In this document: piece by piece, positions 51,601 through 63,400 of the stretch
How positions within the stretch are numbered: the stretch's first letter is position 1
How the letters are laid out: each line of letters opens with the position of its first letter
From: Gavia stellata
Lineage: Eukaryota; Chordata; Aves; Gaviiformes; Gaviidae
Assembly (NCBI RefSeq): GCF_030936135.1
Contig: NC_082606.1
Span: 4,473,255 to 4,537,254, forward strand
Direction: 5' to 3'
Length of the DNA: 64,000 nt
The notes under the pieces: generated by a model
Database searches by the model: none
Told to the model about the DNA's origin: nothing
What the model saw: only the letters and a program-made list of their open reading frames with translations
Translations under genes and position numbers: made by a program

Positions 51601-54600
51601 TAACTTCTTCTGTTGTTCCATTCTGCAATACAACAATGAGGCTTCTGCATAAATTGTGCATATGTTTGTTTCTTTCAAAAACAGGAAGTCTACTATCAAA
51701 GAGAAAGCAGTATATACAACAGTTACACTTATCAAGGCCTGCAAAGGACTGAAGTTTAATGTGAAAGATACACAAAGATGCTTTCCTGGAGTATGACAGT
51801 GAAGAGATTTTTGCATGAAACAAAGATAAACAGAATGTCACAATTTATTTCACATTAAGTTCTAAGTGGAAACTTAAGCTTCAGATAAGGATATCCTATT
51901 CTGAGACAGTGACAAATGCAATAAACAAGTCAAGCGGGTTCTAACTCATGATCCCTTAACCGTGAAATCAGATCATGGCTCTAACTAGAATCCATATAGA
52001 TGCTAGACCTCTAAAAAGAAAAAAAAACAACAAGCTTTAGACCTCTAAAACTTAATGGATTTTTGTCTCACTCCTTAGAACTTCGATGCAACAACTACCA
52101 TCATCATATAGCCATTGTTATTAGATTATTTGACGAAATACCAAAACAATACATTGAGTTCATTTTTCATGGCTTTGCATTTCAGGATACCACATCAAGC
52201 TCAGGAAGTTTGAACTGCAGAAATACTCAGGAGCATTCTGATATGCTTGTCCTCTGCTTACTCTTCCTTTGGCAAAGAAGGTATGACACTGCTGTAGACA
52301 ATGCAGGGGACTAGATGGATCTTTGGTGTGACTTGCTAAGTCCCCTCTTACTCAACTTGCAAATTATCTGACATTTCTGGCTAAGAAACCTTCCACGAGT
52401 TTGGTTTTGAGTTTCAGAGCATAAGCAAGACTCTTCAAGGAAGCTACTTCCTAATGTCACAGGCCTATTGCTTTACAGTTGCACTGCTACGTGGGTGGCT
52501 GAGAGAAAAGACCTATAGGATTACGGTTTGGCACATGACCAAAATTAAGCAAGTTATTTGTCATTACTATAGTACTGTCACCACAGGAAAACCATCTGTT
52601 ACGCTACAGGAGTTTTTATAAATCCTGTCATCTTAACATGCATAAGCAAAAGAAGATATCATAATCTTATTAAAAATACAAAAAAGAACAGTTACTGTCA
52701 ACTACCAGTTCTGTTTTCAGCACAATACAAAACATTTTAGTTAACCTGAACGTTTCACAGCCCTTCACAACTCTTAATTTGTCAAGAGCCCAAAAAGTAA
52801 ACAAGGCATCTCAGATACTCCCTACCCAAAGTAGCATATGGTCTCAATATCCCATGTCTCTGCAAGGAATTGAAGAGGAAGGAAAACATCAACAGTAGTT
52901 CATCCAAGTGCACACTGTAAAACATATACTCTTCAAGAAAAAGCAAGCAGTGTTTAATCATGTATACATTTCAGAAAAAAAGTAAATTTGGGAAGCACTA
53001 GGAATGCACAGCAATTGGCTTGAACAGCATTTAGGAGAGAATTAAAGTGACAGCACTAGTAGCACATACACACCTTTCAATGATATAGAAACTCCAAAGG
53101 AAATTGTGTAATATTATCACACCATTATTACATGGATTCTGCAAACAAAATTCAGATTGAGGACACCATAAAGCAACAGTGCTTCATATCTCAGTTCTGG
53201 CTTACACAGGTTTAATCGTTCCCACCATCTTGTTTCTTGGAGTTGAAAAAACAACTCCTTCATTGCCATAAGGAGGTGTCCACAGCTTTTAAATTTACCT
53301 GTCCAGCTGGTAAGGGCTGATCTAGCATTTCAACATCTGGATGCTGAGGAAGATTATATAATCTGCAGAGGTCACATATTAATCTCTTCAGCTGTTGAAG
53401 AAGCTATAAAAAAAAGAAGACATGGAAACAGCTATTTAAACCAAAGCACATAACAATATATTTTGAATTTTCTTCACCTGTTGGTACTGAACTTTCAGTC
53501 AGTGCACAGCATTTAAATCACTGGAATAAAGTTTAAAGACCCCTCTTTTTCTCTGTAGTCATTGTAATAAAATCCCCACAATGGGAAACCAAGGACATGG
53601 CAAGTTAAAGACCCCTCCTGTTCATCTCCTCATGTCAAGTGAAGAAAGTCATGAGCAAAAGAATAACCTGCTGTGGCAGCACCATCCATTCCAGGCATAG
53701 GTGTCTCGGCCACAGATTACTAGGGAATAATCAAATGGTCATATTCCATGAGACAAGATAGTCCATTCCAGTTTCCTAAAGAACCATGTCTTCAAAAAAC
53801 CAAGGAGGAACAGTCTGATTTTCCATATCCTGAATCCTTTTCTAGGGCACACCAGTGAGGCACTAGAAGCAAGACAAACACTATAGACGGCATAGAAACT
53901 AGCCAGCCTCTGACCTAGTGCCCAAGTAGTCTGCTTGCCATATCTTGCATCGGGTTGAGGTACAATCTGTTACTATCTCTGATTTCTGTTTCCAACTTTC
54001 AGCGTTACATTGACTGTGTTCTGTTAACTACAAAATATGGAACACCTTTCACTCACTATAATGCTATCCAGAAAATAAATTTAGTTCTGCAGAAACAGAG
54101 AAACATTAAGTTTGCTGCTTGATCACCATGCTAATTAAGTGGATTTCCATAGCTGTTAACTTTCTCCAGGCAGCCTCAGATTCCTAGTTAAGGCCCAGAC
54201 CATAAAAGACTGTACTACCGCATTTCCTAACTTTTCAAGGTCTTTGCATAGCTATGTCAGAAAAACAAGGGACAGCAGAATAGGTTTGCAATATTGTCAA
54301 CACTTCATTATTTGCAGAATAATACCCTAGATGAAGCTAGCAAAAATTATACATCCATTTATGGACTTTTCTTCCCGATACCAAAGGGAGTTTTGTCTTG
54401 CCATTTGTAGAAGGCAGTGTGCAAGACAGCCATTTGTGTACACATATCCTTCAGCACTACTAGTAGTTATGCCTAGAGCAGTAACCCTCACTCCACTTTA
54501 AGTATCTCTCCATAAAGGAGGGAGACTCAGGCAATGTGGCCTCATGCAAGGTACAGCATAGACTGCATTCACCTGAAAAAAATGATACCTCTACACCACT

Positions 54601-57600
54601 ATTTGGTGTTTGTATACTGTATTTCTTAAAATATACAACAAATTAAGGTATCTAAGAAAAATCTAGTCACTCCAAAATATTCTACATGTCTAAAGCCTTG
54701 CTATTGGCCACTTTAAATGCTCTTACCTTACCCTACTGCCAGTGAAAATTCAGCCTCTCCAGGGTTAAGAACTCATTTCCAAGCCCAAATCACTAGCAGT
54801 GATAAGCAAATGTTACCCTTCTGCTATCTGAAAGCTTCAGTGCTTTTCCCTTCTCCAGCAGAATTCAATGTTCCTGTTTAACAGGAATGTTATTTATTCA
54901 TCGGAGGCCACAAACTGACATACTAGCCTGCATTACAAGAATTATGACTTTCTCTCCTATCACATCACATTTGCTGTTTCTGCATCCTTCATGACAGTCA
55001 TCCTTAACTCAAAACAGATGACACCAAAAGAACTGGTGTATCGGCAACACATTTCTTGTGAGTATATACAAGAGATGTGATAGTTTCTGTTGCCAGAAGC
55101 TTTCTCTAACAATCACATTTCTCAGTGTTAAGAGTCTATACCTGTCTGAAACATCAGGAAATCTTTTAGCAGGCAGAAAGCAGATTAATCAATCCAAAGG
55201 TTAGCTGGTGGATAGAACCACAGGTCTTAGAACTATTATTCTCAGCACGTGTAAGATGCTTAAAGTTACACTGCAACACATTTTGTTATGGAAAAATCTT
55301 TCTCTGCACAAACGACACTGCCTCGTGGAGAGTTGGAGCATAAACTATAAGATTTCAGGAATTGTAATTTTTCTCACGTAGCTATGTAAAGCTAGGCAAG
55401 CCATTAATTTGTTTACATCTGTGTGAAGCATACAAAAAAATCTGAATGGTGGGGGAAGAATACTACTACTGGCATTCGGCTGGTCCAAGGCTTGGAAAAG
55501 CAGTTGAACACAGTATTAGATGTGTCTTTACAGAAAGAGACAGTAAGGGCTGGGAAAAGAGTTAAGAACTGCTTCCTCCACTCCCCATCCTCTTCATGAG
55601 AAGTCTTGTCACCTGAACTGAAATTCAGAAGGAATCTTTGCAGACAGGATCTAACACATTGTAAGCTTCTCTCATTGCCTTCTGAACACAGCACCACTAT
55701 GAGGTACATAAGCACTCTCAAAGCAACAAACTGCTGGTACAACCTGGACCACATTACACAGCAGCTATGCCTGAAGAGGTGTCTCCCGGCCTCCAGCAGC
55801 ACATTTTCACCTTCTCACTTGCACTGGCACCAGAGATTACACAACCATGCAGCAGCTTGCAAGCTTCGAGGCAGATCAATTCCTGATGTGCTTCAGCACA
55901 TAAGCACCCATTTCACCATAAAGGGGCAGACAGAAACATGCAGCTGAGAGCAGGGACCCCCTTCCTTAGCAGCAGGCTACACTTCAGGTTTAGCTTAATG
56001 CAACTGTCAAACTGCAGTTTCCTTTTTATAGCTAAGTTGTTTTACTTGATGTCAGTTTCTACAGTCTGCAAAGGTGGTGGCAGAGGGAGAAGCTGATCCT
56101 GTCTCTACAACCCTTCTTCCTCATTGCTGTGTTTTTCCTCCACAGGAATTCATTTCATACCCTTGATCCTTCTGCCATGGATCATCATCACCATTATCCC
56201 TTATGCTCTGTTCATACGTCTGAAAAATCATAGGATAATTTGGGCTGAAAAGCATGTCTGTAAGTCATCTGATCCAACTCCCTGCTTTAAGCAGGGCCTA
56301 GCATGATTTGGTATGTGTTAATGGTATGTGAATAGGCTGTATCAAAAGGGCTAGCAGATTTCTGCCATGTATTAATAATTTAAATGTATTTCCAAGCTAA
56401 CTTCACATGCTTGGCTAGTGTAAAATGAATGCTTAGCACACCCGCTTGCTGCTACCAAAGGAAAGTGGGCTATCAGTATACCAATAGTTTCCCTGAATAC
56501 AAACTGCCTAAAGCAGAAACTAAACAGCAACTAGAATGCATAATCCACAGGGTATTAAAGGAGCAATGTAAATAGCCTGCATAAGGTAAATGCTCAAGTG
56601 ACCAAATACAATGACAAATTTATAAATTAATTATATTCATTATAATTAATATAAAAATGACAAAATATTAAAATATAATACATACATCTATAATATAACT
56701 TCTAATAATATAACTTCAGGAGTTCTGAGAAGTTGGTTGGTAGTTCTTATGGACACCATAATGCTGTTTTAGAACACAAAAACACCTCTTAGAATTTTTT
56801 GGTTCCTGTGTCAACATCTTACAAATCTGAAAACAGTTTAGAACAATTTTTCTGAAACCTATCCTGCATTAGGAGGCCTTCTTATGCATGAAGAGATCTT
56901 TCTAATGCAGTATGAAAGCATTCATAATTTTAGGATACCTTTAATGATATTCATATACTGCTGGGTTCACAATGAAGCACCTTGTTTTCTGATTACCAAG
57001 AAACATGGACTGAAGAAGTATAGTGTAAGTATACACATACTTATTCTTCTACAGGTATCTATATACAAACATATACACACATACACTACCTATATCAAAA
57101 TAAATAAATGAATCAATCTTAGCCTACCACTGGAGGAAACTGCTGAAGAGGAAACAGAGGAAAGAACTAACTGTCATTTGGCATGTGACCACTAGGTCTC
57201 ACACACATTCAGCAGCCTTGGGCAGTTTCTGAAAGTAAAGCAAAGCTTCTTCCCTGCATGTTGTCTCTATGATCGCCAATACATAATTGGTTGCTGCCGC
57301 GTTGGTACTTTGCAAGAGCCAACATTCTTTCCTCAAGTGCCATCATGTGGGACTAAATCTAAATTCTTTATACAGAAGTAGTGTGCTTAGGGACAGCAGC
57401 TCATCAAATTTGTACACATACTTACGCCAGGAATTCTATACTTTTGAAGCCTTCCATGCAAGTTTAAGCCCTCAAGGTTTGGAGAGTGTGAGAATTAAAG
57501 CTGCCCATCTGAGTTTAAGTCCATTTTACTATTGTCTTTAAAAAGCAAACCTCCAAATCATGTATAATGAACCCATGAAATAAGGTTTGAGACTTTAGAC

Positions 57601-60467
57601 TTGCAACTATAACTTCCATTATATTAAACAGAACAACGAAATTGAAGTAGGATTTATCTTTTGCATTGCACAACCACTAGAAGACAGCTGTCAGTTTCAG
57701 CTGCCTACTAAGTCTAACGCCATGGTGATTTTCAGGATCTGAAAGGGAATTCAGGAGACACTAGGGGTCAGAGAGATCTCTGCAGCCCCTTCATCTGCCG
57801 ATTAGAACTTGTTCAATATGAACAGCCAAGCAGCTAAAGCCTCCAAACCTAATGGTATCTATGCTGATCATGTTCTAAACAACCTTTCAACATTTTTAGT
57901 GTGTTGAGGAATTTTCATAGCAAAAAGCACCATGCTGATGCCAAGGTAACACAGAGTTTCATCCCACAGAAGATTTTCCAGGAAACGTGCATGATTTTAC
58001 CATAGGTAAAACAGTTTTCCTTTTACCATGTCAAATGACAAGGCTTCCATATATCTATGTATCTATCTATCTATCCCTGTCAAACTTCTATGCCTGAAGA
58101 GCACATTCTTCAGTTTCTGAAACAGCTGATACCTGTCAGAAAGTTACAAAGCAAGTAGAAAGGGCAGAGTAATACCAAAGAACTCTAAATCAGGGTACAT
58201 GTACTAGCAGTGCTTTTAGCACATGTTCGCTGTGCTCAGTTGAGCTCCTGGAAGATTCCAATGCAATTTCCCATTCAAAATTTGACTGTTCCAATAACTT
58301 TAGAGTTATTGGAACATATAGTTTAGAGCAACATGGCACAAACGATCCTTTAGCTGCAATAAATTAAATGAAAACTGGTTTGAAACATTCTAAAGGTGTA
58401 AGTTGAACTAAGTGAGTTTTGAGAAGCCTCTGAATTTCTACAGGTAATAGGTTCCTTATCCCTTCCTACCCTACTCCAAGAAGTCTGTGAGTTGCTACAA
58501 CGCCCTTGAAGGGGAGGGAGTTGCAAGGTGAAAAGTTGTAGGGAGAAAAAACAAACCCCAAACCCACAAAGCCAAGCCTTTTGAGCAAAACAAAGTAGTC
58601 AGATTTTGTAGTGTAAGTACTTGGCTCTTCAAACACTCCCATCTGTCTTCATCTTGGCATAACATGACATGGGGTGGATTCCGGAGAAACCAATGGGCCA
58701 TCCACAGGTGTCTATTACATCAACCCATCAGCTTTTACATGGGCAAGTACAATCTTGATATCAGAAGCTGTTATCTTACAATGTACATAAGCAGTCTATG
58801 TGCATACGCAATTCAGCCCAGCAAGTCCTACTCACGTTTGCAATAAAGCTTTCTACCCTATTGCAAAGCAACCTGTAGGTAGTTAAACATAGGCAATACC
58901 TTGCTTAAAACCTTTTGTCTGAAGCTACTAGCCACACCAGCTTCAAGCTGGAGAACCTTCCAAGAAGTGTTTTTAAGAAAACAGTTGATTTGGCCACATT
59001 TTCTGCTACTACACTGTCTTATGTCTTTCTAGGCAGAAGTCACAAAGACTAAGACATCTATAATATTCTCCTAAATGCAGTTTAGTCTGAAGTTTAGGTT
59101 GTAAGAAGAAAATACACAACTGATAGGTACGCCTCCTGTAATCAGATCCAACGTAATACATTAAAACACTAATGTTCCTCTGCAATGCCCCTTTGTTTTT
59201 AATTACGGCAAGGCACATGAAGGCTCTCGCTTGTTAGTTTTCTAATCGTTTCTGCTAGAAGTCAAATGCATCCTAAATATTGTTTAGGAAAAGAAATTTA
59301 CACGTTCTTTTTTAAGGACAAGTATGCTTGATTAACATTACCCCAATAAACATTACAGGTAAGCAATTTCATGAGAAAGAATATTCCTAACTTAGCCAAA
59401 ACCAGGCAAATACTAAGGCCAGCACATAATCCATGCAAGAAGCAGTATTCTGCAGATGGGTTTGTTTTGTATGCATCACATACATGCATGCACTCTTGTA
59501 CACAAAAATAAACAAAAAAATGTTAAAATAATCTGTTAATAAACATCATCCTCAAGGGCTATTTAATATCCATAAAGCTGAATTTGGAGAGGAAAACCAA
59601 CACTTTTAATCACTGAATTCGTCAGTAGGCTGTAACACTGCTCTTTGTGGAACGAAGTACATTTGTACTGACATTTTTCTCCAAGTAATATTCAAGGACA
59701 CTTACTTTCCTGCATAGAAAGTTAATTTTTATATATACATATATACACACAGCTCCTATCTCTACATCAAAAGGGTACTCAAGCAAGATATAATGCCTGA
59801 TAGATTTCTGAAATACAAAACTACCATAGAATCTGTACAAAGATTTTCTTTAAATAACAATTGTCCAAAGTCACAACACTGTTCAAACTTATCACTGTCT
59901 AAGGAACATTCTGATGAACCAGAAGCTATCAGATCAAGTCTTCTTTACTGAAACCAGGAATTCTTTGTATTAGTTACCACTACAGCCATGTTTTGGAGAA
60001 TATACATTCTCAAGAACACAAAGCTTTTGCCTCCATAGTTGATCTCTGTGCAAAGAAAAACTAGAAGAGCTGTGTTATCCAGTAGTTTTAAGTTCTCATG
60101 CATTTCACTGTTTTAATTATTTTCAGAAAACCTTAAACTGTGTTAATTATTGGGGCTGAAACTTAACTGCTTTTAAAGAGCAAGCATTTAAGTCATCTTC
60201 TCCTTGTCACAAATCTTTCGGATTACTTTTGGTTCATATGTTTTTGGCAGAGAAACTTGTGCTTACAAAACCCCCAAATAACCCCAAAACTCAACTAATT
60301 TAATTGCTTGTTAATGTGACAAACCAAAATAAACACCCAAAACAACCAAAACACTTGCTCACCAGTGTATTGCTCTTCTTAATATCTTCTAAACGCTCTA
60401 AGACTGAAGTCAGGTTTGGGTCATCTGATTCTACAAACCATATTGGCGATGAAGAGGGGTAAGACTC
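27597..60467 (-). CDS. UBE2Q2: Ubiquitin-conjugating enzyme E2 Q2, exons 2-13 (first exon outside window)
   Basis: UBE2Q2 is an E2 that carries ubiquitin as a thioester on a catalytic Cys. Twelve exons on the - strand total 948 coding bases: 315 residues plus stop. Human UBE2Q2 has 375 residues and the missing first exon should supply about 60. In order: RWD-like N-terminal part ([40 protein letters not shown]), an acidic linker ([15 protein letters not shown]), a basic/acidic linker ([20 protein letters not shown]), then the UBC fold ([71 protein letters not shown]) and the C-terminal end WYTPPKEDG. The catalytic Cys is the one in ALCMELL (codon 31566-31564), matching human Cys304. Every exon junction keeps frame and uses GT-AG, so the gene appears intact. 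It ends just upstream of FBXO22, as in human. Confidence 0.97.
27629..29462 (-). other. UBE2Q2 intron 12
   Basis: 1.8 kb; no gene, structured RNA or repeat recognised. Confidence 0.8.
29463..29529 (-). CDS. UBE2Q2: UBE2Q2 exon 12
   Basis: 67 bases, ends in phase 1; acceptor TTTCAG, donor GTATGT. Encodes [20 protein letters not shown] and then KN. Confidence 0.96.
29530..30525 (-). other. UBE2Q2 intron 11
   Basis: 1.0 kb; nothing recognised. Confidence 0.8.
30526..30621 (-). CDS. UBE2Q2: UBE2Q2 exon 11
   Basis: 96 bases, phase 0 at both ends; acceptor CTCCAG, donor GTAAAT. Encodes [20 protein letters not shown] and [12 protein letters not shown], identical to human as far as I recall. Confidence 0.96.
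30622..31542 (-). other. UBE2Q2 intron 10
   Basis: 0.9 kb; nothing recognised. Confidence 0.8.
31543..31591 (-). CDS. UBE2Q2: UBE2Q2 exon 10: catalytic cysteine
   Basis: 49 bases; acceptor TTCTAG, donor GTGAAC, ends in phase 0. Encodes [17 protein letters not shown]. The Cys codon is at 31566-31564 and is the ubiquitin-accepting residue by alignment with human Cys304. Confidence 0.95.
31592..33169 (-). other. UBE2Q2 intron 9
   Basis: 1.6 kb between exons 9 and 10; nothing recognised. Confidence 0.8.
33170..33228 (-). CDS. UBE2Q2: UBE2Q2 exon 9
   Basis: 59 bases; acceptor TTTCAG, donor GTAGGT, ends in phase 2. Encodes [19 protein letters not shown], including the FPFDPPFVR strand typical of E2 enzymes. 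Confidence 0.95.
33229..33590 (-). other. UBE2Q2 intron 8 with a long A run and a T-rich stretch
   Basis: The 362-base intron holds about 25 consecutive A (33353-33377) and, 65 bases on, a T-rich stretch (about 33443-33483). The two could pair. They are simple low-complexity tracts, and no retroelement body is attached. Confidence 0.8.
33353..33377. repeat. A homopolymer run
   Basis: About 25 consecutive A on the + strand in UBE2Q2 intron 8; a U run in the UBE2Q2 pre-mRNA. Confidence 0.9.
33591..33681 (-). CDS. UBE2Q2: UBE2Q2 exon 8
   Basis: 91 bases; acceptor TATAG, donor GTATGT, ends in phase 0. Encodes [20 protein letters not shown] and [10 protein letters not shown] of the UBC beta strands. 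Confidence 0.95.
33682..35756 (-). other. UBE2Q2 intron 7
   Basis: 2.1 kb; no gene or clear repeat recognised. Confidence 0.8.
35757..35817 (-). CDS. UBE2Q2: UBE2Q2 exon 7
   Basis: 61 bases; acceptor CTACAG, donor GTAAGT. Encodes [20 protein letters not shown] plus two bases of a Lys codon. Confidence 0.95.
37532..37609. repeat. Tandem repeat, about 33 bases x 2.4
   Basis: Copies begin AGTCC(TT)CTGCTCTTACCC and end TTCAyrTACC at 37532-37562 and 37563-37595, with a partial third at 37596-37609. The first copy lacks a few bases. Confidence 0.8.
40975..41060. repeat. AT/CA microsatellite
   Basis: Mixed TATA, GTAT, ACAT and ACAC runs. The short open frames over it are low-complexity artefacts. 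Confidence 0.8.
41112..41169. repeat. 29-base tandem duplication beside UBE2Q2 exon 6 donor
   Basis: Two adjacent copies (41112-41140 and 41141-41169), both starting AATTCTTTT and ending TTAAGAAGGG, differ at about four positions. They lie 19 bases into intron 6, counted from the exon 6 donor. Confidence 0.9.
41188..41272 (-). CDS. UBE2Q2: UBE2Q2 exon 6: start of UBC fold
   Basis: 85 bases, ends in phase 1; acceptor TTTCAG, donor GTAAAA. Encodes [20 protein letters not shown] and then YRSQSYKT, the first helix of the UBC domain. Confidence 0.96.
41273..49316 (-). other. UBE2Q2 intron 5
   Basis: 8.0 kb, the largest complete intron here. AT-rich, with short A runs (near 42071) and a CA/A-rich patch (42752-42800). 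No exon or gene recognised. Confidence 0.75.
49317..49457 (-). CDS. UBE2Q2: UBE2Q2 exon 5: charged linker
   Basis: 141 bases, phase 0; acceptor TGTAG, donor GTGAGT. Encodes [20 protein letters not shown], then [20 protein letters not shown] and QRQDHLN, almost identical to human. Confidence 0.96.
49458..51565 (-). other. UBE2Q2 intron 4
   Basis: 2.1 kb; nothing recognised. Confidence 0.8.
51566..51622 (-). CDS. UBE2Q2: UBE2Q2 exon 4: acidic linker
   Basis: 57-base exon, phase 0; acceptor TTGCAG, donor GTATGT. Encodes [19 protein letters not shown]. The run of GAG/GAA codons is repeat-like, so its length may vary between species. Confidence 0.95.
51623..53298 (-). other. UBE2Q2 intron 3
   Basis: 1.7 kb; contains a weak CR1-like fragment near 52290-52350. 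No gene seen. Confidence 0.75.
52290..52350 (+). mobile_element. Possible CR1 fragment
   Basis: GGGGACTAGATGGATCTTTG followed by GCTAAGTCCCCTCTTA resembles the CR1 motif GGACTAGATGATCTTTAGAG then GTCCCTTCCAA in + orientation. It is short and diverged, so the call is weak. Confidence 0.35.
53299..53403 (-). CDS. UBE2Q2: UBE2Q2 exon 3
   Basis: 105 bases, phase 0; acceptor TTATAG, donor GTAAAT. Encodes [20 protein letters not shown] and then [15 protein letters not shown]. Confidence 0.96.
56227..56310 (-). mobile_element. CR1 LINE 3'-end fragment
   Basis: The + strand shows an ATCATAGGATAATTTGGGCTG start, then AAGTCATCTGATCCAACTCC and CTGCTTTAAGCAGGG. These match, in order, the reverse complement of the avian CR1 3' end (ATCATAGAATGGTTTGGGTTGG, then ATCATCTAGTCCAACCCCCTGC and CAGGG). 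The fragment is old and truncated, with no coding part. Confidence 0.75.
58060..58075. repeat. (TATC)n microsatellite
   Basis: About four tandem TATC units, with a degenerate start from 58050. Confidence 0.85.
58287..58316. repeat. Perfect 13-bp inverted repeat with 4-base loop
   Basis: TGTTCCAATAACT (58287-58299), loop TTAG (58300-58303), and the exact reverse complement AGTTATTGGAACA (58304-58316). It lies in UBE2Q2 intron 2. The function is unknown; a longer stem is not seen because the next flanking pair mismatches. Confidence 0.9.
60363..60467 (-). CDS. UBE2Q2: UBE2Q2 exon 2
   Basis: 105 bases, phase 0 at both ends; acceptor AACAG, donor GTGAGC. Encodes the RWD-like part [20 protein letters not shown] and then [15 protein letters not shown]. 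Human starts this exon at the same ESYPSSSP. Confidence 0.96.
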
Positions 60468-63400
60468 CTGTTAAAAAACAACACAAAAGACCCAACAAAT
60501 AAATAAATAAAAAACCTGTAAAGCTTTTAAAACTCATTCACCCCAAAAATTTCACACCACAGTATTAACATCAACTTTTACGTTACTCTAAGTCAGGTAA
60601 CATAGAGGCTTTTAACACAGCATTTTTAGGCAATGCAAGAGAAGTTGAAAGAAATCCAGCCAACTGGTTATTCTAGTATTTCATCCTATTTTTATCTTTC
60701 TCATATATGTCCATCATCTGATCAACAGTGCTGAAAAGTTTAAAACCCTTGAGGCGAGTGAAGCAGGAGGGAGAAATTTAGAAATGTAGTACAGGTGATT
60801 ATTACCAAAAAATGGAATCACAAGTAGCACATGTCAAAAAATAAAACTATATCGATGACGATTTTTCATAAAAATACAGATACTTCCAAATAAAAGCTGT
60901 GAAAGCAACAAAACCTGGAGTCTTCAGATTTCCTCCTCAAACAGGATTATTCAAACTGTTCTAGCACTGCGCCTCAGACTGAAGCAACATAGCTCTAATC
61001 TCCTGCCTTGGAGGACAATTTAACAGGCAGATCACGATGCCAAAAATCTGCAGTTTTATCTTTTTACCATCAAGGCTCATAGAGGACTTTCCACTGTTGA
61101 AAGATTCCTCAAGCAATATATTGCATACGACCCTATCAAGAAAACGTACAGAATAACTTTCTTCCATCAATAGAGTCCTACAGTTGTTAGGCAGGTGCCA
61201 AAACACATCCTAGTGACAGCGAGATCAAATGGGTTCACAGGATTAGACGTATACTCAGCCTTCCAGAACAAGCCATGGTTAGGGCGCATACAACATGTGG
61301 AACAGATGTGGCCCACAACCACTCATACAATCCATGACAAGCGATTTTTCTGTCACTAAACTGCCACAGCATGCAGCCCCTCAAAAGGTGCTAGAAAGAT
61401 CCTTGCTACAGAAAAGTAAACAGAAGTCCTTTGCCTCTTGTTTAGACGTTTCAAAAAGCTATTCCAGTTTTTTTCCTAACACAGGTTTGGTAACACCGTG
61501 AGGATGGAGGAAATCACGTAGCTTCCAACTCAACAGTAAGTGTCCCTTCATATCATTGACATGTTTGGATTTTTTTTGTTTTGTTTTAGTTATTTAAGGC
61601 ATTCTGCACTTCTCACCCATTCAATTAAATTTTAGTAGCTGAGGACAAATTGTTGAACCTCAGTTTTATCACCCAGATATTATCTCCATATCCCCAGGTC
61701 GTACAAAATAATGAGGGAATTTTCATTCATTTCCCTCACTACAGTTTAAAAGGAAAAATTCCGTATTTCTCATTCCAGAGACAACAAATCATGCTTCCTT
61801 CTTCAACACTTAGAGTCAAGGTTCCTACTACTACTCTAATAGGCAACTCCAAAATGTGCACTATGCTTACAAATTTACACTCTTTCTTGATTGCATCGTA
61901 CATTTTTTGCTTTATCATTTTCAAGACAGCAATAAGAAGTTTTACAGAAGGAAGACATCATACCTGTCTGTCAGTGTTACTGTCTGGTCTTTAGTGATTC
62001 CCAAGCAAACTTAGCCTTAGCACGCTCTCAAAGTTCAAGTGCCGAAAGAAAAATACAGAACTTCGTAACTTAAGCTAGCTTCTGTCATTTCAAAGATACT
62101 GGCTTTATTAGAATGCAGAACACTATCCATTTGAAAACTGGAGAAAAATACAAGCATGCTAGAATTGGCTTATAATAATAATACGAAGCTTACTTCCTAA
62201 CTAACCTTCTAGCTGAAATGCTGAACCTCATAAAAGAAACCATGTGATTAGATAAAGGACAACAGTTTTGGCAAAGCAGACTATCACAGCAGAGTTTCCA
62301 CCTGGCAGCATATTCCAGGGAAATTCTAGCTCCAGAGGTCTAAAATTCCCACCTGTAAACTGAAGACTTTGCATAAACTTATTTTTAAACAAGCTCAATC
62401 CCCCCCAAGTTTATGTTTTTAAAATCACAGCTAAAAATACCTTAGAATACCACGATATTCCTAGTATCTTTATGAAAAGACAAACTGTTTACATCTTTCA
62501 GCTTCACTTTGAGGCATACCATACACAAAGCAGAGCCCTTAGAACATCTATTCCTGATTAACTATGGCCTAACAACTCAAATGTCTGTCAAGAAAGTCCA
62601 GTGCTCAGCTTGCCAAGATTTTAAGGCTAAGGAAGGCAAACAGATGGGTAGTTATGTGCGGTTTAATCACTTTCTTCCTTTACCAAATGCAGTACCTTGG
62701 AAAAGTGTATTTTCTCCTCAGTTTCACTTGAGACACTCTTGAAAGACTAACCACTATCACTGCTGGAGAAACAAGGTTAAATTCCCAGCTGCCACTGGGT
62801 TCCCAAACTATTGTTTTTAGGAGCTACTCTTCATCAAAGATACTCCAGGTTTGGTACTGAAAACATCTCACTCATTTTTAATAACATGCAACCTACTGTA
62901 AAGTCTTCTGCAACAGTGCAATACTCTTACCTCAAGACTGTCATACTGCACACTGTATCTTTAAGCACAGTGGAGAACATCAGAAGGCAGACTGCTAACC
63001 GTGGCCCTACTGCCTGAAGACTTACTTGAACCAGCTATTTTTGAGACCTGAACTTCTCTGGCCAGCTCATTAAGTTAAGAGAAAGGCAATAGGGTAAACA
63101 CTACTACCGTGACTTTAGATTATGCCAACATTCCCATCAGAAAATACAAAGAACAAGCAAAATCCCTTCCAAGATTCACTGAGCCATCTGCTTCTTAAAA
63201 TCCTCAGACTCATTAGAATTAAAATATTCTCCAGATACAGTCAACATTTGGACTGTGTATGCGCATTCTCCTAACAGGTATTTTTGGCTTTTTTTTTTTT
63301 TTTTAAATCAAGCACTTGTCAATTATGGTAGTCGAGGTCTAAGCAAGTCTATTAATTGCAATGATTTATAGAATATAAATGTCTGTCAGTCCACTCTTCT

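Larger units (their letters stand above)
53404..60362 (-). other. UBE2Q2 intron 2
   Basis: 7.0 kb. It contains a CR1 fragment (about 56227-56310), a very AT-rich block (56620-56720), a TATC microsatellite (58060-58075) and a perfect 13-bp hairpin (58287-58316). No gene seen. Confidence 0.75.

Noticed and set aside
55413..55802. 129-codon - strand frame in UBE2Q2 intron 2, with a 113-codon frame opposite
   Set aside because: Both are short, lie in an intron, and show no recognised domain or splice pattern.
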